44,586 nt of DNA, taken from positions 1-44,586 of the IMG/VR virus record IMGVR_UViG_3300033148_002054. One strand, given 5' to 3'. Position 1 is the first letter of the stretch. Every line of letters begins with the position of its first letter. Origin of the DNA: a virus. Positions 15,491-23,467 of this stretch are shown here, piece after piece. The notes beneath the pieces are model-generated. The model was not told where the DNA came from, did not search any database, and saw only the letters and a list, made by a program, of their open reading frames with translations. A program made the position numbers and the translations under genes.

Positions 15491-16047
15491 CTATCTTGCT
15501 CCCAACACTTAAAGCACCTTGGTTCATATAGCTCTGCGCCACCAACGGCAACCTGCTCTGTGCTTCCATCTTTTCTAAATGTTCTTGTTGCCGCATGGAG
15601 TGTTTTGCACTCAGCACACACAGCCTTGAGATTTATTACGCTATCTGCTACTGCTAGGAGAAAAGGCATGGCGCCAAATGGTCTGCCTTCTGAATCCTGG
15701 GATAGTCCTGCGCAAATTACCTCATATCCCCACGAGGTAACCATCTTGGATACAAGCGGCTCAAAACGGTCTTGATTAAGAAATTGCGCCTCATCAAAGA
15801 TAACTACGTCTACTGGCTGTAGCTTCAGAACAACATCCATGCACTTCTGCGGGTTGTCTTTATCTACAATAAACGCCGGGAATTGATGTTTGTCGTGCGT
15901 AAGAATGACTCCATCAGACTCATACCTACTGTCGTTTGATGGCTTGAAACCAACAACCATCTTGCCCGCAACAACATTAGCAAGAGCCAAAGCAATCAGC
16001 CTAGAAGTCTTACCGGCGAACATTGGCCCATTGATAACGGTCAGCAT
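15487..16047 (-). CDS. tdk: Thymidine kinase
   Basis: This 186-residue protein is a type II thymidine kinase, phosphorylating thymidine with ATP. It has the P loop GPMFAGKT at residues 7-14, VIFDEAQFLNQD near residue 83 (Walker B and lasso region), GLSQDSEGRPFGAMP near residue 114, and the structural zinc site formed by CAEC (near 142) and CFKC (near 178). Length is standard. An AGGAGAG site precedes ATG 16047. It lies in the five-gene cassette between the two polymerase halves and complements dUTPase and ThyX in raising the dTTP pool. Confidence 0.95.
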   Translation of the reverse strand: MLTVINGPMFAGKTSRLIALALANVVAGKMVVGFKPSNDSRYESDGVILTHDKHQFPAFIVDKDNPQKCMDVVLKLQPVDVVIFDEAQFLNQDRFEPLVSKMVTSWGYEVICAGLSQDSEGRPFGAMPFLLAVADSVINLKAVCAECKTLHAATRTFRKDGSTEQVAVGGAELYEPRCFKCWEQDR

Positions 16048-16048
16048 A

Positions 16049-16264
16049 CTACTCTCCTAGTTCTTTCCCATACGTCTTCTTGAACCAACTGCCAACCCTA
16101 ACCTTCGGGATGCCGAATACTGCACCTGGAGCTATGATTCTTCTACAGAGACCAGTGCATGTTGGGTCTTCACAGTTATATAGAATCTTCGCATCATGCG
16201 ACATTGGTAGGACTATGCTGTATTTGTTCTCACATGTCTTGCATTTGTATACATAGTTAGGCAT
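16049..16264 (-). CDS. FmdB-like small zinc ribbon protein
   Basis: This 71-residue protein begins MPNYVYKCKTCENKYSI, the pattern of FmdB/CxxC-type regulatory zinc ribbons, with a second cysteine group CEDPTCTGLC near residue 31. The C-terminal part (GIPKVRVGSWFKKTYGKELGE) is basic and aromatic, as in phage homologues of this family. ATG 16264 overlaps the end of the preceding gene and has a GAGGTG site. FmdB-like proteins are often proposed as transcription regulators, but the function is not established. Here it sits within the nucleotide metabolism cassette. Confidence 0.72.
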   Translation of the reverse strand: MPNYVYKCKTCENKYSIVLPMSHDAKILYNCEDPTCTGLCRRIIAPGAVFGIPKVRVGSWFKKTYGKELGE

Positions 16265-16736
16265 CTAGCACCTCTATGCTATATGCAACGTTATCACTAA
16301 CAATCTTATCAACACCAACAAGTGCAAGAGAGAACTTCTTCTTATCTCCACCCATCTTAACTGTTACGTTTGATGGCTCAAGAATATATGTCCGCAAACT
16401 ATCAATCATAAATCGGTAGATTTTCCTTGAGGTTCCATCTGGAACTACATAGTAAACCTCGTTTGCCTTAGTCCCAAGCATCCCGGTGAGCTTCTTTCCA
16501 TTAGATAGCTCAAAGCAGAGGTTGCCTGTCTTCTCGGCCATGACATCAAACTTCACTTCAATATCCACAGGCTCACTGTCAAATCCATTTGGATATGACC
16601 GAATGTCTCCGTGCTCTTGCTCCTTCTTTCCCTCAAGTTCATGACACGAAATGTCGTTGTCTATGAGGTAATTCATCACAAGTTCAACTGCTTCTTGTGA
16701 CATCGCCAAGTCTCTTTTGAATGAATAGTGCGCCAT
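16257..16736 (-). CDS. Putative PD-(D/E)XK-type nuclease
   Basis: I do not recognise the family with certainty. This 159-residue protein has an N-terminal helix followed by EPVDIEVKFDVMAEKTGNLCFEL near residue 55-78. The E/D-I-E-V-K strand followed by a basic/TGN helix region resembles the core of small PD-(D/E)XK nucleases and Holliday junction resolvases of phages, where D...ExK bind metal. The C-terminal half is beta-rich. Position among replication genes fits a repair or recombination nuclease. The alternative is an unrelated phage protein of unknown function. ATG 16736 has AAGGA close upstream. Confidence 0.5.
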   Translation of the reverse strand: MAHYSFKRDLAMSQEAVELVMNYLIDNDISCHELEGKKEQEHGDIRSYPNGFDSEPVDIEVKFDVMAEKTGNLCFELSNGKKLTGMLGTKANEVYYVVPDGTSRKIYRFMIDSLRTYILEPSNVTVKMGGDKKKFSLALVGVDKIVSDNVAYSIEVLDA

Positions 16737-16747
16737 GATTCCTTACC

Positions 16748-17050
16748 TTACTTATATTCCGGCAAATTCGATACTATGTCTGGATTACATTCAGCCAGTT
16801 TCTTTTCATCATCTATTATTGCCAGCAACGCAATTGATAGTGCGGCGTTCTGCAATAGTCTTTTTCTCAACTCAACAATAGCATGCGGATTGTCTGGGTC
16901 TATGTCGTCTATCTTCTGCACACGCTTACGGAACATGCGGCGCCATTCATCAAGTCCCCATTCACCATTACTCTCACCCCACAAGAAATCTTGCACGATT
17001 CTTGCCGATTTGATGACATTGAAAATAAGGATGTCTTCACCGTCTTTCAT
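16748..17050 (-). CDS. Hypothetical protein of 100 residues
   Basis: No family recognised. The protein is acidic and mostly helical, with a Trp-rich part (FLWGESNGEWGLDEWRRMF) near residues 22-42 and a hydrophobic helix NAALSIALLAIIDD near residue 68. The start at ATG 17050 overlaps the dUTPase stop as TGATG, indicating coupling; a one-codon longer GTG start is possible. It lies in the cassette between the polymerase halves, next to dUTPase and the nuclease-like gene, so a role in nucleotide or DNA metabolism is plausible but unsupported. Confidence 0.6.
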   Translation of the reverse strand: MKDGEDILIFNVIKSARIVQDFLWGESNGEWGLDEWRRMFRKRVQKIDDIDPDNPHAIVELRKRLLQNAALSIALLAIIDDEKKLAECNPDIVSNLPEYK

Positions 17051-17547
17051 CACAAACTTCCAGTGCTGCCAAATCCACCATCTCCACGAATCGTTGCATC
17101 AAGGTCATCCACTGCTGCGAACATTGCTTGAGGAGCCTTCTTTAGAACAAACTGAGCAATTCGTTCATTTGCTGCAATTGCGTATGGCTTATCTGTGTTG
17201 TTGTGCAACAGAACCATACATGGCCCACGATACCCTGAATCAATTGTGCCAGGGGAATTAGCAACAACAATGCCGCGCTTTGCTAGTCCACTTCTAGAGC
17301 GAACTTGGACTTCCCAGCCTTCTGGGATTGCCATGCGGAATCCAAGAGACAACATGCGAGTGCCGCCTGGCTCAAGAAAGTATCCATGCTTCTCCACAAC
17401 AACCGACTCACCACTTGACCGACCAGTGTGGCGCCCATGCTCGGACATCGGATTAGGAATAACTCTAACATCTGCGCCAGCATCCCCACTGTGCTTATAT
17501 TCTGGAAGACTTCCACCCTCCAGCTTTACCTTAACTAGTGCTACCAT
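17050..17547 (-). CDS. dut: dUTPase (deoxyuridine triphosphatase)
   Basis: This 165-residue trimeric dUTPase-type enzyme hydrolyses dUTP to dUMP and pyrophosphate, keeping uracil out of DNA and feeding dTMP synthesis by ThyX. The five family motifs are present: SGDAGADVR (near residue 20), LGFRMAIPEGW, RSRSGLAKRG (near 83), GTIDSGYRGPCMVLL (near 99, with the uracil pocket and catalytic Asp), and the C-terminal RGDGGFGSTG. There is an insert after motif 1 (residues 30-50) compared with short phage dUTPases. ATG 17547 has GGAGG six bases upstream and lies inside the 3' end of the polymerase N-terminal gene. Confidence 0.95.
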   Translation of the reverse strand: MVALVKVKLEGGSLPEYKHSGDAGADVRVIPNPMSEHGRHTGRSSGESVVVEKHGYFLEPGGTRMLSLGFRMAIPEGWEVQVRSRSGLAKRGIVVANSPGTIDSGYRGPCMVLLHNNTDKPYAIAANERIAQFVLKKAPQAMFAAVDDLDATIRGDGGFGSTGSL

Positions 17548-19327
17548 TTATTTCCTCCTCCATATCCCCAAGAACATCCATTGTCTTGAGTCCCAAAACA
17601 TCCATCTTGACATAGCCCATGTTATCAAGGGTTTCGCCATCATACTCAGTAATCTTTACCTTGTCCTTAGTGTCCCAGCGTAGCGGAACACCACCATTCT
17701 CAAATGGCTCATCAGAGATGATTAGGCCAGCGGCGTGCTTGCCTCGACTCTTCTGGCAACCCTGTAGTTTTTTCGCAATCTCGAATAGCTTCGGATGCTT
17801 CTTCTCGTATTCCTGTAGTCTCTCAGAGTCCTTTAGTGCTGCTTCAATGGTCTTTGCCTTGAGACCAACTAAACGTGTCATAACGTTGGCGTCATCAAAG
17901 CTCATGCCTCGCTTACCAAGCACTTTAGCTACATCCTTTAAGACGGCCTTGGGCATCAATCGGTTGAACGTTACCATTTGCGCAACTCTATCTTCACCGA
18001 ATCTGTCACGAATATAGTTGATGACCTTCCCGCGATTCCTCTTTGAGAAGTCCATGTCGATATCAGCGAGAGAACCCTTACGGCCAGCATTGTAGAACCT
18101 TTCCCAGATTAAACCAAACTTAATCGGCTCAATCTCAGTAATGTTCAAGCAATAAGACACCAGAGAGCCAGCAGCGCTACCTCTGCCTGGTCCCACCGAA
18201 ATCCCCTCACTGCGAGCCCAACTAACAATGTCCCAAACAATGAGGAAATAGTCGGCCAGCCCCGCGTCCTTGATATCTGCCATTTCCTTGGCGATGCGAG
18301 CCTGATATATTTCTGACGCATCTCCCAGTCTATGTCCGAATTCAGTTTCATATCCATCCTCTACTAGTTTCTCCAGATATTGGAATGAATCGAAGCGAAG
18401 GTCTGGAACAAATGCATACTTAGGTAGATGCATCTTCTTCTCAATCTTTACGTCTCCAATTCTATCTACAACTTCGAGTGTTGCCTCAAGCTCAGACTGA
18501 AGCAGACTGCTCATCCTTTGCTCGTTGTTTTCTGTAGTTAGGTGCTCTCCAAGAATGTGAACACCATCCTTCATCCAATACTCTCTAGTGGAGTAGTATG
18601 GACGAAACCCACGGCCTTTTCCGTATCCAATTGGGGTATCGAACGTATGGCCAGTCCTGATTGCCCAGATGCCCTCGTGAGCCTCAACATCATCTCTGTC
18701 GATGTAGTGGGAATCAACAGTGCCTACACACTTCATCTGCATCTTGCGGGCCATCAGCCGCAAAGCCTGGTTTACCTCTGGCTGAATATCCAGCCCTCCA
18801 TCCTGAACTTCTAGGTAGAGTCTGTCACCGAAGATTCCACGCAACAGCAGGAGATTCTTCATGGCCTCGTCAAAGTCCTTCTCTGCGAGATTCCACGGCA
18901 CAATTCCCTTGAGGCAGCCAGTCAAACAGATGATGCCATTTGAATGGAGCACAAGGTCTTTGTAGTCAATGCGCGGCACGTAGTAGAACTTCTCGTTAGC
19001 CTTAGTAGTGAGTTTTTTGATATTTATCCAGCCCTCGGGGTTCATCGCTAGGAGAACTAGGTGGTGGGCGAGCCTTTTCTTGTCGGCTCGTGATTGCTCT
19101 GCGTCGGCAACCATGTAGAACTCAGATGCGAAGATTGGCTTAATTCCCTGCTTAGTGCATTCTGCATAAAACTCAGGAACACCGGCAATCGTTCCGTGGT
19201 CAGTAAGCGCAACTGCTTTGTGACCAAACTCAATTGCTCGCTTAACAATCTGAGGAATCTTGGCAATAGCATCCAGTTCACTATAAGTGCTGTGGACGTG
19301 GAGGTGGGCCATTTCAACTTTTTTCAT
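17531..19327 (-). CDS. dnaE: DNA polymerase III alpha, N-terminal half (PHP and palm)
   Basis: This 598-residue protein is the first half of a DnaE-type polymerase. Residues 7-220 form a PHP domain with intact metal-site motifs HLHVHSTYS, LTDHGT and DSHYIDRDD, so PHP nuclease or phosphatase activity may be kept. The palm begins around 290; GPGRGSAAGS is at 379-388, and the catalytic aspartates are D424 and D426 (DIDMD) and D576 (VKMDVLGL), equivalent to D401, D403 and D555 in E. coli. The protein stops 22 residues later at a natural linker, and the rest of the polymerase is encoded at 13904-15490. Both halves would add to 1126 residues, close to the usual 1100-1160. The reading is clean on both sides, so this is a gene split and not an indel. 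Confidence 0.93.
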   Translation of the reverse strand: MKKVEMAHLHVHSTYSELDAIAKIPQIVKRAIEFGHKAVALTDHGTIAGVPEFYAECTKQGIKPIFASEFYMVADAEQSRADKKRLAHHLVLLAMNPEGWINIKKLTTKANEKFYYVPRIDYKDLVLHSNGIICLTGCLKGIVPWNLAEKDFDEAMKNLLLLRGIFGDRLYLEVQDGGLDIQPEVNQALRLMARKMQMKCVGTVDSHYIDRDDVEAHEGIWAIRTGHTFDTPIGYGKGRGFRPYYSTREYWMKDGVHILGEHLTTENNEQRMSSLLQSELEATLEVVDRIGDVKIEKKMHLPKYAFVPDLRFDSFQYLEKLVEDGYETEFGHRLGDASEIYQARIAKEMADIKDAGLADYFLIVWDIVSWARSEGISVGPGRGSAAGSLVSYCLNITEIEPIKFGLIWERFYNAGRKGSLADIDMDFSKRNRGKVINYIRDRFGEDRVAQMVTFNRLMPKAVLKDVAKVLGKRGMSFDDANVMTRLVGLKAKTIEAALKDSERLQEYEKKHPKLFEIAKKLQGCQKSRGKHAAGLIISDEPFENGGVPLRWDTKDKVKITEYDGETLDNMGYVKMDVLGLKTMDVLGDMEEEINGSTS

Positions 19328-19550
19328 TCTTCAACACCTTAAATCTTACTTCTATCTCTGAGTCATCCAGAAATAGAGGCTCTGTGTGCCATGCTGGAGT
19401 ATCTATACAATTGGCATAGGTTACGCCAACCAGCTTAAACCCATTGATTATGCGCCTAGCTGAATTGGCGTAAACACAAATGCCTTGCCATTCATTCGTC
19501 AGTTTGAACACATACCTCGGGTTCGTATTCACCGCCTCTGTGGATTTCAT
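19314..19550 (-). CDS. Hypothetical protein of 78 residues
   Basis: No family recognised. This short, mainly beta protein (TNPRYVFKL, GICVYANSARRI, IEVRFKVLKN) starts at ATG 19550 behind a GGGGG stretch and overlaps the nuclease gene upstream by 59 bases and the polymerase gene downstream by 14. Its compact strand-rich composition and position in a continuous gene series suggest it is real. The long overlap lowers certainty. Confidence 0.5.
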   Translation of the reverse strand: MKSTEAVNTNPRYVFKLTNEWQGICVYANSARRIINGFKLVGVTYANCIDTPAWHTEPLFLDDSEIEVRFKVLKNEKS

Positions 19551-20586
19551 TGTGCCCCCTGCAAGCGTAGGTCATTTTGTCTACATTGCTCATTGTCACA
19601 AGCTCTGGATTTTCTACCCGAAGGCCACCGTGGCATGGGTTCTTGTCTCCCTCCATCCTACATGAGATAATAGGCAGACGGAATTCTCTGTCAACGGTGA
19701 ATTTATTACGAATCTGGCCACACACGTCCCACCCAATGCAATAGTTGCAGAGCCAACTCTTTACTCTTGCTGGGTTTACGTTTTGTATGATTTGTCTCCA
19801 GTTGTTCTTGAGACTTTTAACGGTCAGTTCGTTCATCTCCGCTGTGATTGGAACGGTGACTGGACCTTTGCGCAAAAACCACAAGGTGACCAGAACGTAT
19901 TTATATTGAGGAAACAACTGGGAGATAATCTTTCCATACAGCCTGACTTGTGGGTCCTTGTAGGCTGCTGCATAGCTCATTGAGCGGCCTGTCTTGTAGT
20001 CCACAACCTCAACCGTATCGGAGTCTTCCTCTACTGCTAGGTCAAGGAAGGCCCGTAGCGGGATTCCCTCGATTTGTCCGTTGAAGTTCAACTCTACGCC
20101 AAGCATCTTCTTCTTGAAGTTGCCGTCTTTGTCACGCTTGAGCACGGGATAATCACGAGACTTAATGGCTCCCTCAATGAGCGCCAGGTCGTCCTCATAA
20201 TTGATACGTGGGCAGCCATCAACAACTTCTGATGGAATTGACAGAATAGAACAGGTCCTATCCTTTGTCATGTGTTGGCAAAGTTCACAATTCTTCATCT
20301 GAGGATATGGGTCGCCACGTTCGGGCTTGCGGTCATCTAGGAGCCATACGCGATGCTCTACGTAATAATCACGTAGTGTCTTTACGTAATCAATCTCAGC
20401 ATTTTCATCCTTGCCCAGAACTGCATTCACCCACTGTTCAAGTGCCTCGTGAACAACAGAACCCTTGTGGGTATAGATGTTTCCCTTCCTGGTCTCTGGA
20501 ATCTTCAGATGATACTCAAGAAAGTATTTCATCTCGCATTGCTTATTGGTCTTGATTCTAGACGCACTTGCTGCTGACATATCCAT
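19492..20586 (-). CDS. Cas4/AddB-like Fe-S PD-(D/E)XK nuclease
   Basis: This 364-residue protein has the RecB-nuclease core: GSVVHEALEQWV near residue 42 supplies the motif I histidine, RAFLDLAVEE near residue 178 the metal aspartate, and VEVVDYKTGRS near residue 193 the D-x-K motif. The cysteine pattern, one Cys near residue 17 (KQCEM) and a C-terminal C-x2-C-x5-C (CNYC...VCG near residue 290), is that of the 4Fe-4S cluster of Cas4 and AddB. Extra cysteines occur near 98-110 (CELC...C). Such enzymes process DNA ends in recombination. It lies between ThyX and the polymerase genes. AGGAG lies about 10 bases before ATG 20586. Confidence 0.82.
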   Translation of the reverse strand: MDMSAASASRIKTNKQCEMKYFLEYHLKIPETRKGNIYTHKGSVVHEALEQWVNAVLGKDENAEIDYVKTLRDYYVEHRVWLLDDRKPERGDPYPQMKNCELCQHMTKDRTCSILSIPSEVVDGCPRINYEDDLALIEGAIKSRDYPVLKRDKDGNFKKKMLGVELNFNGQIEGIPLRAFLDLAVEEDSDTVEVVDYKTGRSMSYAAAYKDPQVRLYGKIISQLFPQYKYVLVTLWFLRKGPVTVPITAEMNELTVKSLKNNWRQIIQNVNPARVKSWLCNYCIGWDVCGQIRNKFTVDREFRLPIISCRMEGDKNPCHGGLRVENPELVTMSNVDKMTYACRGHNEIHRGGEYEPEVCVQTDE

Positions 20587-20630
20587 TATCGTGTTTCTCC
20601 TAAACTAACCTGCATAGTTCGCCCGCCCGC

Positions 20631-21245
20631 TCAACTATAATTCTCGAAAACCGCAGGACAGTGTGCTACTAATGTGCATTGTGCATCATTCATTATCTCT
20701 TGAATCTGCGGATGTGCCCTTGGGTTCTCGTCTGTCCTAAGTGAAAACACATGCAGCCATTCTCTGAAGTTACAGGTCATGACTATTTCTGACTTGAGAC
20801 AGTTCGGCAAGACTGACCTAGCAATCTGCGGCTTCTCACCTATTTGAATCAACATCAAATAAGCGGCCTCTGCCTGTTCACAGGCTGTTTTCCAAACGCT
20901 TGCGCCATCTTCTGTTTGTAGTGGAGGCTCAATGAACTTAACCTGTCCACCAAACTTGTCTTTGCCATAATTGCAATAGCGAGTGCTCTCTTGGCTATAC
21001 GCCGCCAAACGATGTCTCACCATCTCGTGCGTTACGCCTCTATCACAAACAAATCTAAAGCTGGCTGAACCATGCTCCAAAACGGACCAATGTCCAATCT
21101 TCTTGATTTTCTTAACAAACTTCACAGCAGAACTTGGTGTCATCTTATCTTCAGACTTATAACACGTTCTGCCTGCGGCCTCAATTACCTGCTCTGCGTT
21201 TGGCGTAATCCATAAAAGCTCTGCGCTAGGCTTAACAATTATCAT
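20631..21245 (-). CDS. thyX: Flavin-dependent thymidylate synthase ThyX
   Basis: This protein of 204 residues makes dTMP from dUMP using FAD, NADPH and methylenetetrahydrofolate. The signature RHR-x7-S is present as RHRLAAYSQES near residue 79, with STRYCNYG after it; HWSVLEHGSASFRF near residue 52 and RSVLPNCLKSE near residue 143 are also typical. Start ATG 21245 is preferred because GAGG lies 7 bases upstream, whereas the longer frame to 21311 has a basic, unlikely N terminus overlapping the previous gene. Together with dUTPase and thymidine kinase it forms a dTTP supply set. Confidence 0.93.
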   Translation of the reverse strand: MIIVKPSAELLWITPNAEQVIEAAGRTCYKSEDKMTPSSAVKFVKKIKKIGHWSVLEHGSASFRFVCDRGVTHEMVRHRLAAYSQESTRYCNYGKDKFGGQVKFIEPPLQTEDGASVWKTACEQAEAAYLMLIQIGEKPQIARSVLPNCLKSEIVMTCNFREWLHVFSLRTDENPRAHPQIQEIMNDAQCTLVAHCPAVFENYS

Positions 21246-21849
21246 CTTGTTGCCTCTTCGCATCTTCCTCGACCTTGGTATATGGGTCCTTCGGGTCTGG
21301 ATACTTGTCAATAAGCTCCGACGCCATCTTGTTCAGTAGAGCTAGAAGTTCCTTCGGCAAAGGTGGAGGTCTATCATCAGTCCAGTTATTCATCATCATG
21401 GCATCACGAAGCACCATAAGACTGGCAATTGCTTTTGTGATATGACTCAATCCGCTATCTGGGTCAATGTCCTGACCAAAATCCCACCATGACATCAAAT
21501 GACGCCACGCTGCATCGTGATAGACGGAAGCCCTTACGCCCTTAATCCTATAGTTGTGCCTACCATACTTTCTACCACCCTCTAGCATTGCTATTCCAAG
21601 CTCTGCCATGACACCATGAGACACGGTTGAGATTGGAGCCTTCCTGACGCCAACTGCGTCCTTTGGATTTGTGTCCTTCACGCTTTTGGCTAGCATCTTA
21701 AGTTCTCTCATCTCTTTGATAGTTAGTGTCTTTCTCGGGCCACCAAGACAACTCGGAATAGGATGTTCCTCTTGGTCCTCCTTTTGACCTATCATCTTCT
21801 GCTTCTGCTTCTGCCATCCATACTCTCCATGGGTAATACCGTCTCCCAT
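21232..21849 (-). CDS. MazZ-like dATP/dGTP diphosphohydrolase (DUF5664 type)
   Basis: This 205-residue protein contains the domain known as dATP/dGTP diphosphohydrolase N-terminal (DUF5664). Signs are TNPKDAVGVRKAP near residue 59, MLEGGRKYGRHNYR near residue 88, VRASVYHDAAWRHLMSWWDFG near residue 106, DPDSGLSHITKAIASL near residue 130 and WTDDRPP near residue 155. In cyanophage S-2L the related MazZ removes pyrophosphate from dATP/dGTP and supports the pathway that replaces adenine with 2-aminoadenine, but the domain is also found in phages with normal DNA. No purZ or datZ gene is visible here. The long N terminus is charged and Gln/Lys-rich. The last 14 bases overlap thyX. Confidence 0.82.
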   Translation of the reverse strand: MGDGITHGEYGWQKQKQKMIGQKEDQEEHPIPSCLGGPRKTLTIKEMRELKMLAKSVKDTNPKDAVGVRKAPISTVSHGVMAELGIAMLEGGRKYGRHNYRIKGVRASVYHDAAWRHLMSWWDFGQDIDPDSGLSHITKAIASLMVLRDAMMMNNWTDDRPPPLPKELLALLNKMASELIDKYPDPKDPYTKVEEDAKRQQDDNC

Positions 21850-22430
21850 TATATCAGTCCTTCTGCCTCAAGGAATTCTGACCAATCGCACACCCTGGTA
21901 AACCAACCAAGCGAATCATCGAGTTCCCTGTTGTATGGCGCATCTCTGCAATAAACAGTTGCGCGTGTTCCAGTTGTGATTTGTTCGACAGTCTTCGGGC
22001 TGTCATCAATGAACACATCTACACTAAGCTGTTGAATAATTGGAGCCTTGTTGCCCTTGGCGAAAATTATCTTCGCCTCCTTTGGGAAACCAGCCTCTTC
22101 AATAGCATCAATTGTGTCTTGTCTGGCATACTCTGGCCTATTGGTGATGAACACAATCTCGTGACCAGCAGCAATGATAGTATCTAGGGCCGCGACCGTT
22201 CCTGGGAGGAGTTCAAGATGCCTGTATCCATGACCTTGCATCCCGAACTTATCAAACTCTTTCCAGAACGTAGCCTCGGACAATCCATCAATGCACTCGT
22301 GCCAGTAGTATGACGTAATCTCCTCGTGGGAATATTCCACGTCACATGTTCTCTTTAGCCATGCAGTAAATGCCTTTGTGAAGTTAAAACATACTCCATC
22401 AAGGTCAATTCCATATCTCTTCTTTGACAT
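21849..22430 (-). CDS. HAD-superfamily 5'(3')-nucleotidase-like phosphatase
   Basis: This 193-residue protein, started at ATG 22430 with GAGG six bases upstream, is a HAD hydrolase. Motif I is GIDLDGVCF with the nucleophile Asp9 and general acid Asp11, motif II VFITNRPEY near residue 100, a motif III lysine in FAKGNKAP near residue 129, and motif IV VFIDDSPKT near residue 142. The cap and spacing fit deoxyribonucleotidase-like enzymes that remove phosphate from dNMPs, but substrate is not fixed by sequence. The start lies within the primase gene end. Its neighbours (MazZ-like, ThyX, dUTPase) support a role in nucleotide pool control. Confidence 0.8.
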   Translation of the reverse strand: MSKKRYGIDLDGVCFNFTKAFTAWLKRTCDVEYSHEEITSYYWHECIDGLSEATFWKEFDKFGMQGHGYRHLELLPGTVAALDTIIAAGHEIVFITNRPEYARQDTIDAIEEAGFPKEAKIIFAKGNKAPIIQQLSVDVFIDDSPKTVEQITTGTRATVYCRDAPYNRELDDSLGWFTRVCDWSEFLEAEGLI

Positions 22431-23427
22431 CAAAAGCCTCTCTGATTTCCTCAATCGTCAAATCCCCTATATCATTTCTGCCTTCTGGTAAATTGACGAC
22501 TTCCACATCGAAAAAGTTCTTGGCAGTTTTGACTGCCGCGTGCATCCCGCTGATGCCAGCAGCATCATTATCTAGCGCAAGTCTTAGCTTAAAAGCCTGG
22601 ACGTTCATTAGAATTTGCATCTGCTCATTATACAACGTTTTCCCCAAAACAGCCACAGAGTTCCTAACACCAGCATCTTCTAGGCGCAAGACATCGAGCG
22701 GACCCTCGCAAATGATGGCCTCTCCCAATAGCGTAATTGCGTCCTTCGCCCTGTCTATATTAAACAGGTTGTGCTTTGCGTCGTAGTCCCTGCTGTGCAG
22801 CCACTTAGGTATACTACGAGCTTTCCAGTCATCATGTAGTGTTCTGCCAGTGAACCCCACTATTCCTCCACCTATACTGCGAATTGGGAATACAATCCTA
22901 TCTGACATATACTTCCCAGTGCTTTTACCAACACCGACATGGTATTCTTCGACAATCCTCCTTGAGAATCCTCGCTCTTCTTCAAGATATCCGTGATATT
23001 GTAGCGACGACAAACATGTCTCTGGGAAGATTTTCTTTTTGCTCTTTGTCCTTCGGGCCTTGACGACGAATTCTCGGTTCTGTCTTTCATCTCTAATCTG
23101 CTTCAGTTCTTCTGGGGAGATGTCTAGATTTACAAATCTCTTCACATACTCGATTGCTTCAAGGAATGAATAACTCTTAAGTGCCTTAACGAGGCCAAAG
23201 ATGTCTGCATCATACTTCATGTGACAATTGCGAGAGAAGCATGACCAAATACCACGGTCTACGTGCCAACTCCATGAGTCGTGCCTGCTACTTCCATGGA
23301 CAGGACACGGACCAGTTAAGGAGTGATATCTGTCCCTATACTCAACACCAAGGTCATCTAGAATCTCATGTATTTTGGCCGCTGCCAGGTCTTTGATTAC
23401 TTTAATCGTTTCGCTGTCTTCAAACAT
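22405..23427 (-). CDS. dnaG: DnaG-type DNA primase
   Basis: This 340-residue protein synthesises RNA primers. The N-terminal CHC2-like zinc site is C41-x2-H44...C63-x4-C68, within GPCPVH and WSCFSRNC. The core includes DRIVFPI and VGFTGRTL near residues 170-190. The Toprim catalytic Glu is in AIICEGPLDVLRL near residue 240 and the Asp pair in LALDNDAAG near residue 285. It is shorter than bacterial DnaG (about 580) and lacks the C-terminal helicase-binding domain, as is common for phage primases. I start it at ATG 23427, with GAGG six bases upstream. It directly follows the helicase gene. Confidence 0.9.
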   Translation of the reverse strand: MFEDSETIKVIKDLAAAKIHEILDDLGVEYRDRYHSLTGPCPVHGSSRHDSWSWHVDRGIWSCFSRNCHMKYDADIFGLVKALKSYSFLEAIEYVKRFVNLDISPEELKQIRDERQNREFVVKARRTKSKKKIFPETCLSSLQYHGYLEEERGFSRRIVEEYHVGVGKSTGKYMSDRIVFPIRSIGGGIVGFTGRTLHDDWKARSIPKWLHSRDYDAKHNLFNIDRAKDAITLLGEAIICEGPLDVLRLEDAGVRNSVAVLGKTLYNEQMQILMNVQAFKLRLALDNDAAGISGMHAAVKTAKNFFDVEVVNLPEGRNDIGDLTIEEIREAFDVKEEIWN

Positions 23428-23467
23428 CTTTAGCCTCAAGTTCTCTAGAAGTTAAGTCAATGCCCGA

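Noticed and set aside
13904-19327. Split intein at the polymerase break
   Set aside because: Neither half shows intein motifs or a Cys/Ser start at the junction, and the two halves together already cover the full family without extra domains.
23428-23467. Promoter before the primase gene
   Set aside because: TTGACT is present, but no acceptable -10 box is found at 16-18 bases.
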